Shown: positions 25,279-34,312, numbered from the stretch's first letter. The stretch: 64,000 nucleotides of DNA from JAJDTR01 sp965220415 (GCA_965220415.1 OZ244829.1:930001-994000), one strand, 5' to 3'. Notes: generated from the sequence alone by a model not told the origin. Numbers and translations are program-made.

Positions 25279-25992
25279 GTGATTGATGTGATTAAAGAAT
25301 TCTTCAGAAGGCTCAACATCGGCATAATTCTGATATTCGTCGCTGTTACTTTATTGTGGAACACACCCGTCGTGTATCCCCTGAAGATATTCGTCGTGTT
25401 TATGCACGAAATCAGCCACGGCATCGCGGCAATGGCTACCGGCGGTCAAATTGAAGAGATTGTTGTCGTTTCCCAAGAGGGTGGGCACGCCATTACTAGG
25501 GGCGGATCGCCTTTCTGGACACTGACCGCCGGTTATCTCGGCAGTCTAGTCTGGGGCGGGTTAATTCTTCTCCTCGCGGCGCGAGCCCGACTCGACAAAA
25601 CCTTGAGTGTCATTCTCGGTCTCGGAATGATTGCAGTCTCAATCTTGTACCTGCGAAATCCGTTTGGTCTTGGATTCGGTATTGCATTCGGTGCAGCACT
25701 CCTCATAAGCGGCAAATTCCTCAATAGATCGGTCAACCGTTGGATCCTGCAAGTCATTGGTGTAACAAGTTGTCTCTACGCCATCCTTGATATCAAGAGC
25801 GACATTCTGGATCGAGCGCATCTAAGATCGGATGCTCGAATGCTCGCGGAGATGACGAATATTCCAACACTCTTCTGGGGTGTTTTGTGGATACTCCTTG
25901 CAATTGCCGGAACGATTTTCTTTCTGTATGTCGCGGGTGGAGGCAAGAATCAGCGGACATTAGCGGCAGACGAAACCCATCCGGAAGATTGA
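25279..25992 (+). CDS. M50-family (M50B-like) integral-membrane metallopeptidase
   Basis: The zinc motif HEISH occurs in the first half, in a hydrophobic segment FVVFMHEISHGIAAMATGG, followed by three to five further hydrophobic segments. Such short M50B-like proteins are multi-pass putative proteases of unknown substrate. GTG 25279 is chosen because GGAGG ends 8 bases upstream, giving 237 residues; the frame extends to an ATG at 25240 without a ribosome site. The C-terminus (about 25 residues) is polar. The second Asp motif of site-2 proteases (NxxPxxxLDG) is not evident, so enzymatic activity is unproven. Confidence 0.8.
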   Translation: MIDVIKEFFRRLNIGIILIFVAVTLLWNTPVVYPLKIFVVFMHEISHGIAAMATGGQIEEIVVVSQEGGHAITRGGSPFWTLTAGYLGSLVWGGLILLLAARARLDKTLSVILGLGMIAVSILYLRNPFGLGFGIAFGAALLISGKFLNRSVNRWILQVIGVTSCLYAILDIKSDILDRAHLRSDARMLAEMTNIPTLFWGVLWILLAIAGTIFFLYVAGGGKNQRTLAADETHPED

Positions 25993-26021
25993 TAGAGATC
26001 ACAATCCAATTGTCAAGCCGG

Positions 26022-26249
26022 CTATCGCCGGAAGGAGTCGAAGACCGTGTGAAGTTCTGTGTAATGGAAAAATTTGACAATTATGCCTAACAACAATAGT
26101 GGTACGATGATTAGTGCAATGATGATGAGCGCACCCCAGATCCACGACTTCTTGCCGCGATCTTTCTCGGAGATTCCCGCTAATCGCGAGATGAGCGTGC
26201 CTGCGCCAATCATTCCCAATACGACGCCAACCAAAATCAGCCAAATCAT
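26022..26249 (-). CDS. Small two-helix membrane protein, unknown function
   Basis: The 75-residue product has two clear hydrophobic helices, about 2-23 (IWLILVGVVLGMIGAGTLIS) and 37-60, joined by a basic loop SEKDRGKKSW. An AGGG-type ribosome site lies upstream of ATG 26249. Size and pattern resemble the many uncharacterised short membrane proteins of bacterial chromosomes. It converges on the M50 gene. No family recognised. Confidence 0.55.
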   Translation of the reverse strand: MIWLILVGVVLGMIGAGTLISRLAGISEKDRGKKSWIWGALIIIALIIVPLLLLGIIVKFFHYTELHTVFDSFRR

Positions 26250-26319
26250 GACGTCTTACCCTAAGTGGTTTATTTTCCAAAAAAATATGGTTAGTGTTGG
26301 GTGCCGGTGCGGTTAGAAA

Positions 26320-26357
26320 GGGATCTCTATCGTGCTCCTTCTTCAGTCGCTTGATCG
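26320..26357 (+). repeat. 38-bp dispersed repeat, copy
   Basis: GGGATCTCTATCG at the left and CAGTCGCTTGATCG at the right. Confidence 0.7.
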
Positions 26358-26421
26358 CATCTACCGGGGTTATTGTAGAGAATCGAGTGATGCCATATAC
26401 ACTCGGCGAATGAACCATTTA

Positions 26422-26579
26422 GAACTTGTTTGAATAATCGGTAACAAAGCAATTTTGGTCATTTATAGGAAGTTTTTCAGCGTTTTTAAATTTGTCTTCT
26501 GCGTACCTGTCGCCCCTCTGGGGCTTTTAGAGGCTGGTGCGCAGTGCGCACCCTACAAATGTACTTTTCAAACAGGTTC
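26422..26579. mobile_element. MITE family M1, copy 2 (short form)
   Basis: 158 bases from GAACTTGTTTGAATAATCGG to TTTTCAAACAGGTTC, flanked on both sides by TTA (26419-26421, 26580-26582). Carries the same GGTGCGCAGTGCGCACC palindrome as copies 1 and 3 but lacks about 50 internal bases. Confidence 0.8.
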
Positions 26580-26818
26580 TTAGCAAATAGGCCACTAAGT
26601 CAACTATAGAAAATTAAATCGACATATCAAGGCTTTGGTCATTCAACGATGCCGGTCAATTTACAAATTCGCACGGAACTTGATCTCCCAAATCAGGTTT
26701 CTTTTTTCTTTTCAGCTCTCCGAATCTGTGTTATAATAGATCAGCGAACAGAAATCCAGAAGAACCTCTGGATTTGCATTATCATCAATTTGAACATAAA
26801 CGGTAAGGAGAAAAGAAA

Positions 26819-27256
26819 ATGGCTAAGTTAATCCCCACAATCAGTTCGGGCGTTGCCGGTCCGCTTGGTGTGCTTCATCTTCCGCGATTCTGGTCAAAAG
26901 TGCTTATGGATTCAAAGGGTGTATTGAACGATGATTATCCTGCTTGCGGCGCAGGGTTCGATCAGATGGTTCTCGACGGCTTGGGTCTCGATAAAGACGA
27001 AACGCTGGCATATATTAGTGATAATTCGCCCACGTATCCCGAGTTTGAGCAATGGGTTCTCGACAAAAAGGGTGGAAGTCTCGATCAATCGGCAGTTGAT
27101 GAACTGAACGCGGCTATAGAAGGCTATAACCACGATGATGAAACCCGCGGCTCTATCCTCGGAGCTTCCGGAATCGATGACGACGGCTCTATCCTTGATG
27201 CTGTCAATCTGAACAACCTCGACGATTGGTGTGAATTCCACGCGAGTTTGGGCTAG
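26819..27256 (+). CDS. DUF5069-family protein
   Basis: The 145-residue protein resembles DUF5069: an early LHLPRFWSK segment, the KGVLNDDYPACGAGFDQMVLDGLGLDKDE core and a C-terminal acidic tail. Function is unknown; members are small soluble proteins. AAGGAGAAAAGAAA precedes ATG 26819, so the start is firm. An internal stretch (RGSILGASGIDDDGSILDAVN) contains a GSIL-x9-GSIL near-repeat. The gene is isolated, with repeats upstream and a small candidate frame plus terminator downstream. Confidence 0.7.
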   Translation: MAKLIPTISSGVAGPLGVLHLPRFWSKVLMDSKGVLNDDYPACGAGFDQMVLDGLGLDKDETLAYISDNSPTYPEFEQWVLDKKGGSLDQSAVDELNAAIEGYNHDDETRGSILGASGIDDDGSILDAVNLNNLDDWCEFHASLG

Positions 27257-27450
27257 ATGTTAGCTCATGCGCTATCTTGGTAGCGGCTTTCGGTAATTTT
27301 AGATTGTCGCTACTATCACTGTGGTGCATGGCGCAATGCTTGCCGCAATGCTTGCCGCCACCTATTCTACAACGATTTGACATACAAAGCGACTGAAAAC
27401 TGCGTTACTCACTGCTGCATCAAAACCTGACGGGAAGGAAAATCTGCATT

Positions 27451-27552
27451 GTGACAGAAGTGTCATCAAACACCACCATAACCGACGCGGATGATAGCTG
27501 GAGCATGCCTCCTGTCATGGGGATTGCTATCTTGATTATCATTATACCGTAG
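27451..27552 (+). CDS. Candidate 33-residue peptide with hydrophobic tail
   Basis: GTG 27451 opens 33 codons ending TAG. The product starts polar (TEVSSNTTITDADDSW) and ends in a hydrophobic run MGIAILIIIIP. AAGGAAAAT lies about 10 bases upstream and a strong terminator starts about 60 bases after the stop. It could be a real tail-anchored microprotein, or chance. No family recognised. Confidence 0.3.
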   Translation: MTEVSSNTTITDADDSWSMPPVMGIAILIIIIP

Positions 27553-27610
27553 CGCGATGGTGGGCTGATGAACAAGCTATAAACCCGATTCTATTGTCAT
27601 CATAATATAC

Positions 27611-27651
27611 AAAAGCCCATCATCGAAACAGATTCGGTGATGGGCTTTTTT
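27611..27651 (+). terminator. Rho-independent terminator
   Basis: AAAGCCCATCA pairs with TGATGGGCTTT across a 15-base loop, followed by six T. Confidence 0.88.
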
Positions 27652-27666
27652 GTTACAGGTAGTTTT

Positions 27667-27854
27667 TATAGTCAATTCCATTCATATTTGAACATATTTC
27701 GGTAGGTGCGATCAAGTGAGTGGACAACGAACGCGATAGCGAATCCCCCGCGATAGAAATCCCTTTCCAACCGCACGCACGAGGTTGGTAAACACCGGTT
27801 CGGTTAGGAAACCGAACCTACCGCGGTGTATAAATAATTATTGGTTTTACTATA
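27667..27854. repeat. Composite palindromic element P, copy 2, interrupted
   Basis: TATAGTCAATTCC...TTGGTTTTACTATA bounds match copy 1. The second hairpin is CGGTTCGGTTAGG / AAACCGAACCTACCG. The first hairpin is split after GGTGCG by about 53 foreign bases (27711-27763) that are a reverse-oriented 38-mer with a partial duplication. Confidence 0.75.
27711..27763 (-). repeat. 38-bp repeat family member inserted into element P (reverse)
   Basis: On the minus strand it begins GGGATTTCTATCGCGG, repeats GGGGATTCGCTATCGC, and ends CACTCACTTGAT. The flanks rejoin to the intact hairpin seen at 7713-7738. Confidence 0.7.
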
Positions 27855-27855
27855 A

Positions 27856-28264
27856 CTCATCTTCCGCATAAAAGGCTTGTGCAATCTCGAATTTTCGCAT
27901 ACCAAATCTTGGGATGTATATCCACAAACGAGCAAAAATCACCAAGGTACTACCGTGAATCCGATTGATTGACCGGTTTTGCCCTTCCGTCATCAACTTC
28001 ATTTCCACCAAGTAACACTCCACATGGCGCTCCTCTGGAGCGCGGGACTCTGGACATGTCGCATTCTATTGACATTGAAGATCTCTATCGCACTCGCTAT
28101 TCACTCGTTTGATCCTCTGGATCGAGGAAAGAGACTCCGACTTGGACGTGTTACTTGCCGAATGAATTATTCCGACAGGGATAATGGCATGCTGTCAATT
28201 ATGATGCGGGATACGGCCAACTGAGAAATTCAACTTTTAGATGCTCGATAATGCGGAACATAAG
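27856..28264. repeat. Repeat A, copy 1 (410-bp MITE-like element)
   Basis: Nearly collinear with 50861-51948 once the insertion there is removed. Shared segments include CCGTGAATCCGATTGATTGA and GGGATAATGGCATGCTGTCA. Left end CTCATCTTCCGCATAA and right end ATAATGCGGAACATAAG are imperfect inverted repeats. It lies immediately upstream of ileS. Confidence 0.75.
28078..28115 (+). repeat. 38-bp dispersed repeat within repeat A
   Basis: AGATCTCTATCGCACTCGC at the left and CTCGTTTGATCC at the right; present at the matching place in the second repeat A (51614). Confidence 0.65.
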
Positions 28265-28295
28265 TATAATACTATAGCATACCGAGGAGAAAAAG

Positions 28296-31200
28296 ATGTT
28301 CAAAGATGTACCCAACTCTGTCGATTTCATTGCACAAGAGCATATTATCTTGGATTTTTGGCGTGATAGAAAGGTCTTTGATCAACTAAAAACAGAACGG
28401 CGGGATGCGCCACGCTGGAGTTTTATTGATGGTCCAATCACTGCCAATAACCCGATGGGGGTGCATCACGCATGGGGGAGAACGTACAAAGATCTCTTTC
28501 ATCGTTTTAAGGCGATGCAGGGTTATCAAACGAGATATCAGAACGGGTTCGATTGTCAAGGATTGTGGATCGAGGTCAATGTCGAGCGCGACATGGGATT
28601 CAAGAGCAAAAAGGACATCGAAGCATACGGGTTGGCGGAATTTGTGAATGCCTGCAAACGACAGGTGCTCCGGCACGCGGCTACGCAAACCGAGCAATCA
28701 ATTCGATTGGGCTACTGGATGGATTGGAACGATACGGACCTGCTACGCGAACTCGAATCCAAAATGGCGGCGGACCCCTCACAGGTAATCACCGTGGAAG
28801 GTCCGCAAGGTTCCGTCACAGACACGGTTGAACAGATCGTCGGGAGGCTCGGATTGCCGGAACTGGGCGGCTCCTATTTCACCTTCTCAAATGAAAACAA
28901 CTATACAATTTGGACGATGCTGAAGAGATGTTTCGAACGCGGTTGGATTTACAAGGGCACCGACGTCATGCCGTGGTGTTCGCGCTGTGATACCGGCATC
29001 AGCCAGCACGAGATCGCCACCGACGGCTACCGCGATTTGACACATACCAGTATCTTTCTTCGCTTTCCCTTGCGCGAGCGTCCCGGTGAAAGTCTGCTGG
29101 TTTGGACGACAACCCCATGGACGTTGACCAGCAATGTCGCGGCGGCGGTGCATCCGGATTTGACCTATCTTCTTGTCGAACAGGGAGATCAGCGTCTCTG
29201 GTTGAGCGAGGGAGCAGTGGAAAACGCCATCCGCGGATCGTATCAGGTCATCGACGAAAAACAGGGCGAAGCTTTGGAGGGCTGGGCTTATGACGGACCA
29301 TTTGACGAATTGCCCGCGCAAGAAACTTCGGGCGCAGCCGCACAGCATCGCGTTATCTTGTGGGATGAAGTCGGTGAAGCCGAGGGAACAGGCATTGTTC
29401 ACACTGCACCCGGTTGCGGCGCGGAGGACTTTGCGTTAAGCAAGCAGTACGACCTCGTCGTTATCGCTCCGTTAGGTCCGGGAGGAATCTATGCTGATGG
29501 ATTTGAGTGGTTAACAGGCCGTCAAGTTCACACCGTAGCGAAAGATATCTTTGAGAACTTGGAGCGGAAGGGCATCGTCTATCGGCTCGAAGATTACACC
29601 CATCGCTACCCTGTGTGTTGGCGCTGCGAAGACGAACTGGTGTTCCGTCTCGTGGATGAGTGGTACATTTCGATGGGCGAGCAACTGGACAAACCTTACG
29701 AACAGGTTACCGACGAGGAGAAGGAACAGAATGTGCGTTACCAGATGATGGAGGTTGTTCTCAACGAAACCAAATGGTATCCGGATTTCGGCCTCGCCCG
29801 CGAACTGGATTGGCTGCGCAACATGCACGATTGGATGATCTCCAAGAAACGATACTGGGGGTTGGCGCTTCCAATCTACGAATGCGGGGAATGCGGACAC
29901 TTCGACGTCATCGGGAGTGCGGAGGAACTCAAGGAACGCGCGGTTGAAGGTTGGGACGAATTCGAGGGACACACACCACATCGCCCCTGGATTGACGCGG
30001 TAAAGATTGCATGCACAAATTGCGGCTCCACGGTCTCACGCATTCCCGATGTTGGAAACCCGTGGTTGGATGCCGGCAGTGTTAGCTTCAGCACGATGCA
30101 GTACCGCACCGACCGTGACTACTGGCAGCAGTGGTTCCCCGCCGACCTGATTAGTGAAAGCTTCCCAGGTCAGTTTCGGAACTGGTTCTATTCGCTTATA
30201 GCCATGAGCACAGTGATGGAGGGGCGTGCTCCCTTTAAGCACAATTTCAGCTACGCGACCCTGTTCGCAGAGGATGGACGCGAGATGCACAAGTCTTGGG
30301 GAAATGCGATCTGGTTTGACGACGCCGCCGAAAAGATGGGCGTTGATGTTATGCGCTGGCTGTATTGCGCCGCTAAACCGGAACAGAACTTGGCGTTCGG
30401 ATTCAATAACGCCGACGAGGTTCGACGCCAGTTTCTTATCCCGCTGTGGAATGTATATAGCTTTCTTGTTACTTACGCCAATGTCGATGGTTGGCAACCG
30501 AGGGCAGATGCTGTAGTTAAACTTGAGGCACCGGACAATCTTCTAGATCGGTGGCTGGTATCGCGGCTTCAAGCCACTATCATAGAAGTCACCAGTCGAC
30601 TGGAGCGATATGAACCGGATGGCGCCTGCCGCACGGCTGAAGTTTTTCTGGACGACTTGTCGAATTGGTATTTACGGCGAAGTCGACGCCGCTTCTGGAA
30701 ATCGGAAGCCGATGCAGACAAGGAATCTGCTTACCTGACGCTCTATCAGGTTATGGTGACGTGCAGTTGTCTGCTCGCACCGTTCATTCCTTTCGTCACG
30801 GAGGAGATATACGGCAATCTAGCGGGTTCAGTCGATTCCGATGCACCTGAAAGCGTTCACCTCTCCGACTATCCGGTTGCAAATGACACGTTGATTGACA
30901 AGCAACTGGAAGATGACATGGCACTGGTGCGCGATCTCATTGTCCTGGGGCGTGCAGCCCGCAACCGGTCGGCGATTAAGACCCGACAACCGCTCGGATC
31001 GATCACGATGGGCGGTTTGTCGGACGAGCAAAAATCCGCTGTCCGGCGATTGTCAGAACTCATCCTTGACGAACTAAACGTCAAGTCAATCGACTTCAGC
31101 GATCAGATCGGCGAATACGCAACCTATACAGTGAACCCGAATTTCAAGCTCCTCGGTCCGAAATACGGGAAAGCCGTTCAGGCGATTGCAAAAGTCGTAA

Positions 31201-31655
31201 GAGGGGCGGATGCATTCGCGCTTAAGGAAAAGCTTGACACAGCCGGAGAGTTGCAAATCGAGGCTGATGGAGTAACGTACACCTTGGAGAAAGAAGACGT
31301 TGAAGTGCGCTCTCAACCTCGCGAGGGGTTCATGGTCGAGGCGGACGCGCAGAAATTCGTGGCACTTTCGACAGAATTGACGCATGAACTTACGCTTGAA
31401 GGCTTTGCGCGAGAGTTGGTCAACAGAATCCAACAGATGCGCAAGGAAGCAGACTTTAAGATCTCCGATCGAATCTCGCTGACTCTAAAATCCACGCCAA
31501 TCGTACATGAAGCCTTCAATGTTCACCGCGATTATATCACTCGTGAAACGTTGACAACGCATGTTGCAGATTCATCAAGTGAAGACTCTTTCGTGAAATC
31601 CCAGAAGGTCAATGGGGAAGCTGCAACAATCGGTGTGGAACAGATTCGGAGCTAA
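28296..31655 (+). CDS. ileS: Isoleucyl-tRNA synthetase with GxHH signature
   Basis: This 1119-residue class I enzyme charges tRNA-Ile. The active-site HIGH motif is altered to GVHH (residues 55-58, NPMGVHHAWGR), and KMSKS reads EMHKS (GREMHKSWGN, near 663). The CP1 editing domain is present (VWTTTPWTLTSN, GTGIVHTAPGCGAEDF), as are Cys pairs CSRC, CWRC and CGEC and a C-terminal tRNA-binding region. Length and C-terminal design fit the IleRS2-like group. In that group the swapped GxHH motif has been tied to very strong mupirocin resistance (established for studied members; inferred here). GAGGAGAAAAAG precedes ATG 28296. Confidence 0.95.
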   Translation: MFKDVPNSVDFIAQEHIILDFWRDRKVFDQLKTERRDAPRWSFIDGPITANNPMGVHHAWGRTYKDLFHRFKAMQGYQTRYQNGFDCQGLWIEVNVERDMGFKSKKDIEAYGLAEFVNACKRQVLRHAATQTEQSIRLGYWMDWNDTDLLRELESKMAADPSQVITVEGPQGSVTDTVEQIVGRLGLPELGGSYFTFSNENNYTIWTMLKRCFERGWIYKGTDVMPWCSRCDTGISQHEIATDGYRDLTHTSIFLRFPLRERPGESLLVWTTTPWTLTSNVAAAVHPDLTYLLVEQGDQRLWLSEGAVENAIRGSYQVIDEKQGEALEGWAYDGPFDELPAQETSGAAAQHRVILWDEVGEAEGTGIVHTAPGCGAEDFALSKQYDLVVIAPLGPGGIYADGFEWLTGRQVHTVAKDIFENLERKGIVYRLEDYTHRYPVCWRCEDELVFRLVDEWYISMGEQLDKPYEQVTDEEKEQNVRYQMMEVVLNETKWYPDFGLARELDWLRNMHDWMISKKRYWGLALPIYECGECGHFDVIGSAEELKERAVEGWDEFEGHTPHRPWIDAVKIACTNCGSTVSRIPDVGNPWLDAGSVSFSTMQYRTDRDYWQQWFPADLISESFPGQFRNWFYSLIAMSTVMEGRAPFKHNFSYATLFAEDGREMHKSWGNAIWFDDAAEKMGVDVMRWLYCAAKPEQNLAFGFNNADEVRRQFLIPLWNVYSFLVTYANVDGWQPRADAVVKLEAPDNLLDRWLVSRLQATIIEVTSRLERYEPDGACRTAEVFLDDLSNWYLRRSRRRFWKSEADADKESAYLTLYQVMVTCSCLLAPFIPFVTEEIYGNLAGSVDSDAPESVHLSDYPVANDTLIDKQLEDDMALVRDLIVLGRAARNRSAIKTRQPLGSITMGGLSDEQKSAVRRLSELILDELNVKSIDFSDQIGEYATYTVNPNFKLLGPKYGKAVQAIAKVVRGADAFALKEKLDTAGELQIEADGVTYTLEKEDVEVRSQPREGFMVEADAQKFVALSTELTHELTLEGFARELVNRIQQMRKEADFKISDRISLTLKSTPIVHEAFNVHRDYITRETLTTHVADSSSEDSFVKSQKVNGEAATIGVEQIRS

Positions 31656-31719
31656 ATGACTACTACAACCGAATGATGGGGAATTGAACGGCGGAGCCCG
31701 TTGTGATCTATTGATTCAC

Positions 31720-31826
31720 TGCGGTAGGTTCGGTTTCCTAACCGAACTGGTATTTATCCAGTCTCGTAGGTGCGGTTGGAAACCGCACCTACCGAAATCT
31801 GTTTAAATATGAATGGGTGAGATAGA
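31720..31826. repeat. Composite palindromic element P, copy 3 (reverse)
   Basis: Contains GCGGTAGGTTCGGTTTCC / AACCGAACTGG and TAGGTGCGGTTGG / AAACCGCACCTACC in the opposite order to copy 1. Lies between ileS and its terminator. Confidence 0.7.
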
Positions 31827-31836
31827 CTTTGATAAT

Positions 31837-31868
31837 AAAAAAGCTCTCAAATATATGAGAGCTTTTTT
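31837..31868 (+). terminator. Rho-independent terminator downstream of ileS
   Basis: AAAAAAGCTCTCA / TGAGAGCTTTTTT with a six-base loop and a T tract; symmetric, so it could also act on the minus strand. Confidence 0.85.
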
Positions 31869-32009
31869 GGATACGACACGAACCGTTAGTCAATTATATA
31901 GATATGATATATAGAGATATAACCCCCGCGTCTAAAGGTATAGATTCTGCCTCGTGCAACTGAATTCTTAAGGGCAGGGCTTCGCGATGTTAGAGTTAAA
32001 TCGTTGCGA

Positions 32010-32213
32010 TTATCTAAGCTTCACAACTTCCTCTGCCTGAAAACCTTTAGGGCTTTCGACAATTTTGAATTCAACCTCCTCCCCCTCCTCAAGAGATTTG
32101 AAACCTTCACCCTCAATGGCGGAGAAATGCACGAAAACATCCTCTCCTTCATCAGTGGTTATGAAGCCGTAACCCTTACGATCACTAAACCATTTGACGG
32201 AACCTGTCGGCAT
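32010..32213 (-). CDS. Cold-shock protein (CspA family)
   Basis: A 67-residue single cold-shock domain that binds single-stranded RNA or DNA. RNP1 (KGYGFI) and RNP2 (VFVHF) are intact. ATG 32213 is chosen because AAGGAGGTG lies at normal distance, and because MPTGSVKWF is the usual Csp start; a longer frame to 32240 would include the ribosome site. Long AT-rich leader upstream, as is common for csp genes, but no specific cold-shock element was identified. Confidence 0.95.
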   Translation of the reverse strand: MPTGSVKWFSDRKGYGFITTDEGEDVFVHFSAIEGEGFKSLEEGEEVEFKIVESPKGFQAEEVVKLR

Positions 32214-32514
32214 GAGTTTGCCACCTCCTTTCGCCAGCAACTCTCAAAGCTACAGATTCATTATCGAGCTTAAGCGTAGAGGTACAAAACAACAGTGATT
32301 CCGGATAGGGGGATTTTGTTTTTTCTCACCGTTAGCATAACTACGGTTTTGCTCCTCATGCCGCCAGCAATACTTCTCGAGACTTTGTAACAATTTCCCA
32401 TTATATTATACTGTAGTTCAAAACGAATTGCAAGCATTTCTCTAATTCCGGCACAACAATTGTATAATACTGGCGCGGGCGGCTCCTGTACCGTCCGATG
32501 ATCCCCACAGATAA

Positions 32515-33405
32515 TCACATATCCTGCTTCTTCAGGTGCTCTGCCAAGGAAGAGATCATTTCTTCGAGTGTTGGATACGACTCAGGTTCCTCCGGAGATA
32601 AATCCGCAAGGTGTGATTCACCAACAAACCGGTACATATCGGCTGCTCCAGCCAGAATCTTTGGCGTCAAACCTACATGCTCAAACGTAGCCGAGATTTC
32701 CTCCATTTCGCCAATCCAGCGTCGTGACTTCGGCGGCATTGAGGGTAAACCTCGCTCCATGCGCTCGTAAAGTGCGGATTGGCTTAACTTGAACTCCTCG
32801 CCAAGTGCTTCCGAGACGCCCAAAATCTCCGCCGCGGTAAGGAGTTCCGTGCAGAGCGCGGTTAATCCTTTTGTCATCGAAGCGTAGCACATCTTAATCG
32901 ACGATGCCAAACCAATCTCGGCACCTAACGGACGGATATCTAGTCCAAACCGGCTCAATTCCTGAAAGATGCGAAGGTCACCCCCCGAAGCGTAGAAGCG
33001 TGTTGTGCCTTCATTTTTGGGCGGCGGACCAATGATCGAAGCATCCACGAAAGTTCCTCCAACCGCGGTAATGATTTCGTCGATCTGACGCACGGTCTGT
33101 GGAGCAATCGCGTTGCAGTCGGCGTAAACGAGTTCCGAATTGGTTTCGCCAAGCGCCTCTGCGACATTCTCGGCAGCAGCCATGGCTTGGGCAGGCACGA
33201 GGATTGACAGGATGAGATCCGCCTCGACCACAAGCTGCCGGTACGTTGGCACGGCTGTGATATTTGCACTCTTCGCCAGAGCTTGCGTGCGCCTGCTTCT
33301 CCCTTGGATACAGGCGATTACGCGCAAACCGTGTTCGCCAAGCACTCTCCCGACAATATGTCCCATGTCACCCGGGCTTAAAATTCCGACTGTTCTCAGC
33401 GGCAT
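32515..33405 (-). CDS. NAD(P)-dependent beta-hydroxyacid dehydrogenase-like protein (6PGDH N-domain, DUF1932)
   Basis: This 296-residue protein has an N-terminal Rossmann domain starting VGILSPGDMGHIVG (residues 6-19) and a C-terminal all-helical DUF1932-like domain. The helix SIKMCYASMTKGLTAL carries the conserved Lys of the 6-phosphogluconate/3-hydroxyisobutyrate dehydrogenase superfamily. Substrate unknown, probably a 3-hydroxy acid. GGAGGAGACAATCGCT precedes ATG 33405. It follows the inositol-phosphatase-like gene by 21 bases, so both form an operon. Confidence 0.87.
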   Translation of the reverse strand: MPLRTVGILSPGDMGHIVGRVLGEHGLRVIACIQGRSRRTQALAKSANITAVPTYRQLVVEADLILSILVPAQAMAAAENVAEALGETNSELVYADCNAIAPQTVRQIDEIITAVGGTFVDASIIGPPPKNEGTTRFYASGGDLRIFQELSRFGLDIRPLGAEIGLASSIKMCYASMTKGLTALCTELLTAAEILGVSEALGEEFKLSQSALYERMERGLPSMPPKSRRWIGEMEEISATFEHVGLTPKILAGAADMYRFVGESHLADLSPEEPESYPTLEEMISSLAEHLKKQDM

Positions 33406-33426
33406 AGCGATTGTCTCCTCCTTTGT

Positions 33427-34230
33427 TCACACAGCGTCGTTCAACGTTTTTTCAAACGTAGTCAAGATTTGTTGATGCAATAACCCATTGGTAGCGAGTA
33501 TCGAATCCGTGTTCTTGTCAATAGGCGCGCCCCGCAGGTTGGTAACCTTCCCGCCTGCCTCCTCTACGATTACAGTCAGTGCCGCGATGTCCCAAATGCT
33601 GATCGCCGCTTCAATCACGGCATCCACCCGACCGGAAGCCAACAGGTGATACATGTAGCAATCACCGAAGCTTCTTATTCTAGCTGCGTCCATTGCAAGG
33701 TTACACAGATTTTCCAGAACTCCCCTATCGCCAAAAGCATCCATGCCTCCGTGAGAAATCATTGCTTCGGAGATGTGATTAACCGCCGTTACATTTGTCT
33801 GCTCACCGTTCAGAAATACCCCACACCCTTTCTCGGCATAAAGCAGTTCATTCATCGCGGGTATGTTGGAAACCCCTAAGATGAGCTCATCAACTTTCAT
33901 CAGCGCGATCTGTGTCCCAAACAGCGGGATATGGCGGATATAGTTTTTTGTTCCATCAATCGGATCAATAATCCATACGTAAGGAGACGTCGAGTGCGTA
34001 TCTCCCGATTCCTCGCCCAAGAATCCGTGGTCGGGAAATTCGTTCGTAATGGTTTCTATGATTATCCGTTCGGCTTCGGTATCCGCTGCGGTTACAGGAG
34101 TACCGTCAGCTTTTAGCTCCGATGCAATGCGACCCGAATAGTAATCCATTATGACCGTTTCCGCCTTGGATGCGGCTTCCAAGGCGACCGATAGGAACGG
34201 GCTGCGATCAGGATCATTCTTGTTTGGCAC
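33427..34230 (-). CDS. Inositol monophosphatase-family phosphatase (histidinol-phosphatase-like)
   Basis: The 267-residue Mg-dependent phosphatase keeps the metal-binding motifs: Glu73 (LGEESGD), DPIDGT (89-94) and the C-terminal WDIAA. Family members hydrolyse inositol-1-phosphate, histidinol phosphate, fructose-1,6-bisphosphate or PAP. The LGEESGD and IRHIPLFGTQIAL segments lean toward the HisN-like subgroup, but no his gene is near. Start is GTG 34230 after TAGGAGGAATTT. Confidence 0.9.
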   Translation of the reverse strand: MPNKNDPDRSPFLSVALEAASKAETVIMDYYSGRIASELKADGTPVTAADTEAERIIIETITNEFPDHGFLGEESGDTHSTSPYVWIIDPIDGTKNYIRHIPLFGTQIALMKVDELILGVSNIPAMNELLYAEKGCGVFLNGEQTNVTAVNHISEAMISHGGMDAFGDRGVLENLCNLAMDAARIRSFGDCYMYHLLASGRVDAVIEAAISIWDIAALTVIVEEAGGKVTNLRGAPIDKNTDSILATNGLLHQQILTTFEKTLNDAV

Positions 34231-34295
34231 AAATTCCTCCTAACGTCTTTTGATAATAGTGTCTACCCAATAAGTCTGGAGATAGTAATTGAAAT

Positions 34296-34312
34296 GGTGG
34301 GCAGTGCCCACC
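34296..34312. repeat. 17-base perfect odd palindrome followed by CTAC
   Basis: GGTGGGCAGTGCCCACC followed by CTACAAG. The same motif is at 47378-47394; a G/C-swapped form GGTGCGCAGTGCGCACC-CTAC lies in each M1 MITE. Confidence 0.7.

Larger units (their letters stand above)
26250..26818. other. Intergenic region with one 38-bp repeat and one M1 MITE
   Basis: 569 bases holding the 38-mer at 26320-26357, the MITE at 26422-26579, and the leader of the DUF5069 gene. No other gene is supported. Confidence 0.6.
27257..28295. other. Intergenic region upstream of ileS
   Basis: About 1 kb with, in order, a 33-codon candidate frame (27451), a strong terminator (27611), palindromic element P with an inserted 38-mer (27667-27854), and repeat A (27856-28264). 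The ileS ribosome site GAGGAG lies just before 28296; TATAAT at 28265-28270 could be its -10 box. Confidence 0.6.

Noticed and set aside
27856..28295. T-box leader upstream of ileS
   Set aside because: No T-box core or specifier stem; the space is repeat A, which also occurs upstream of nrdR.
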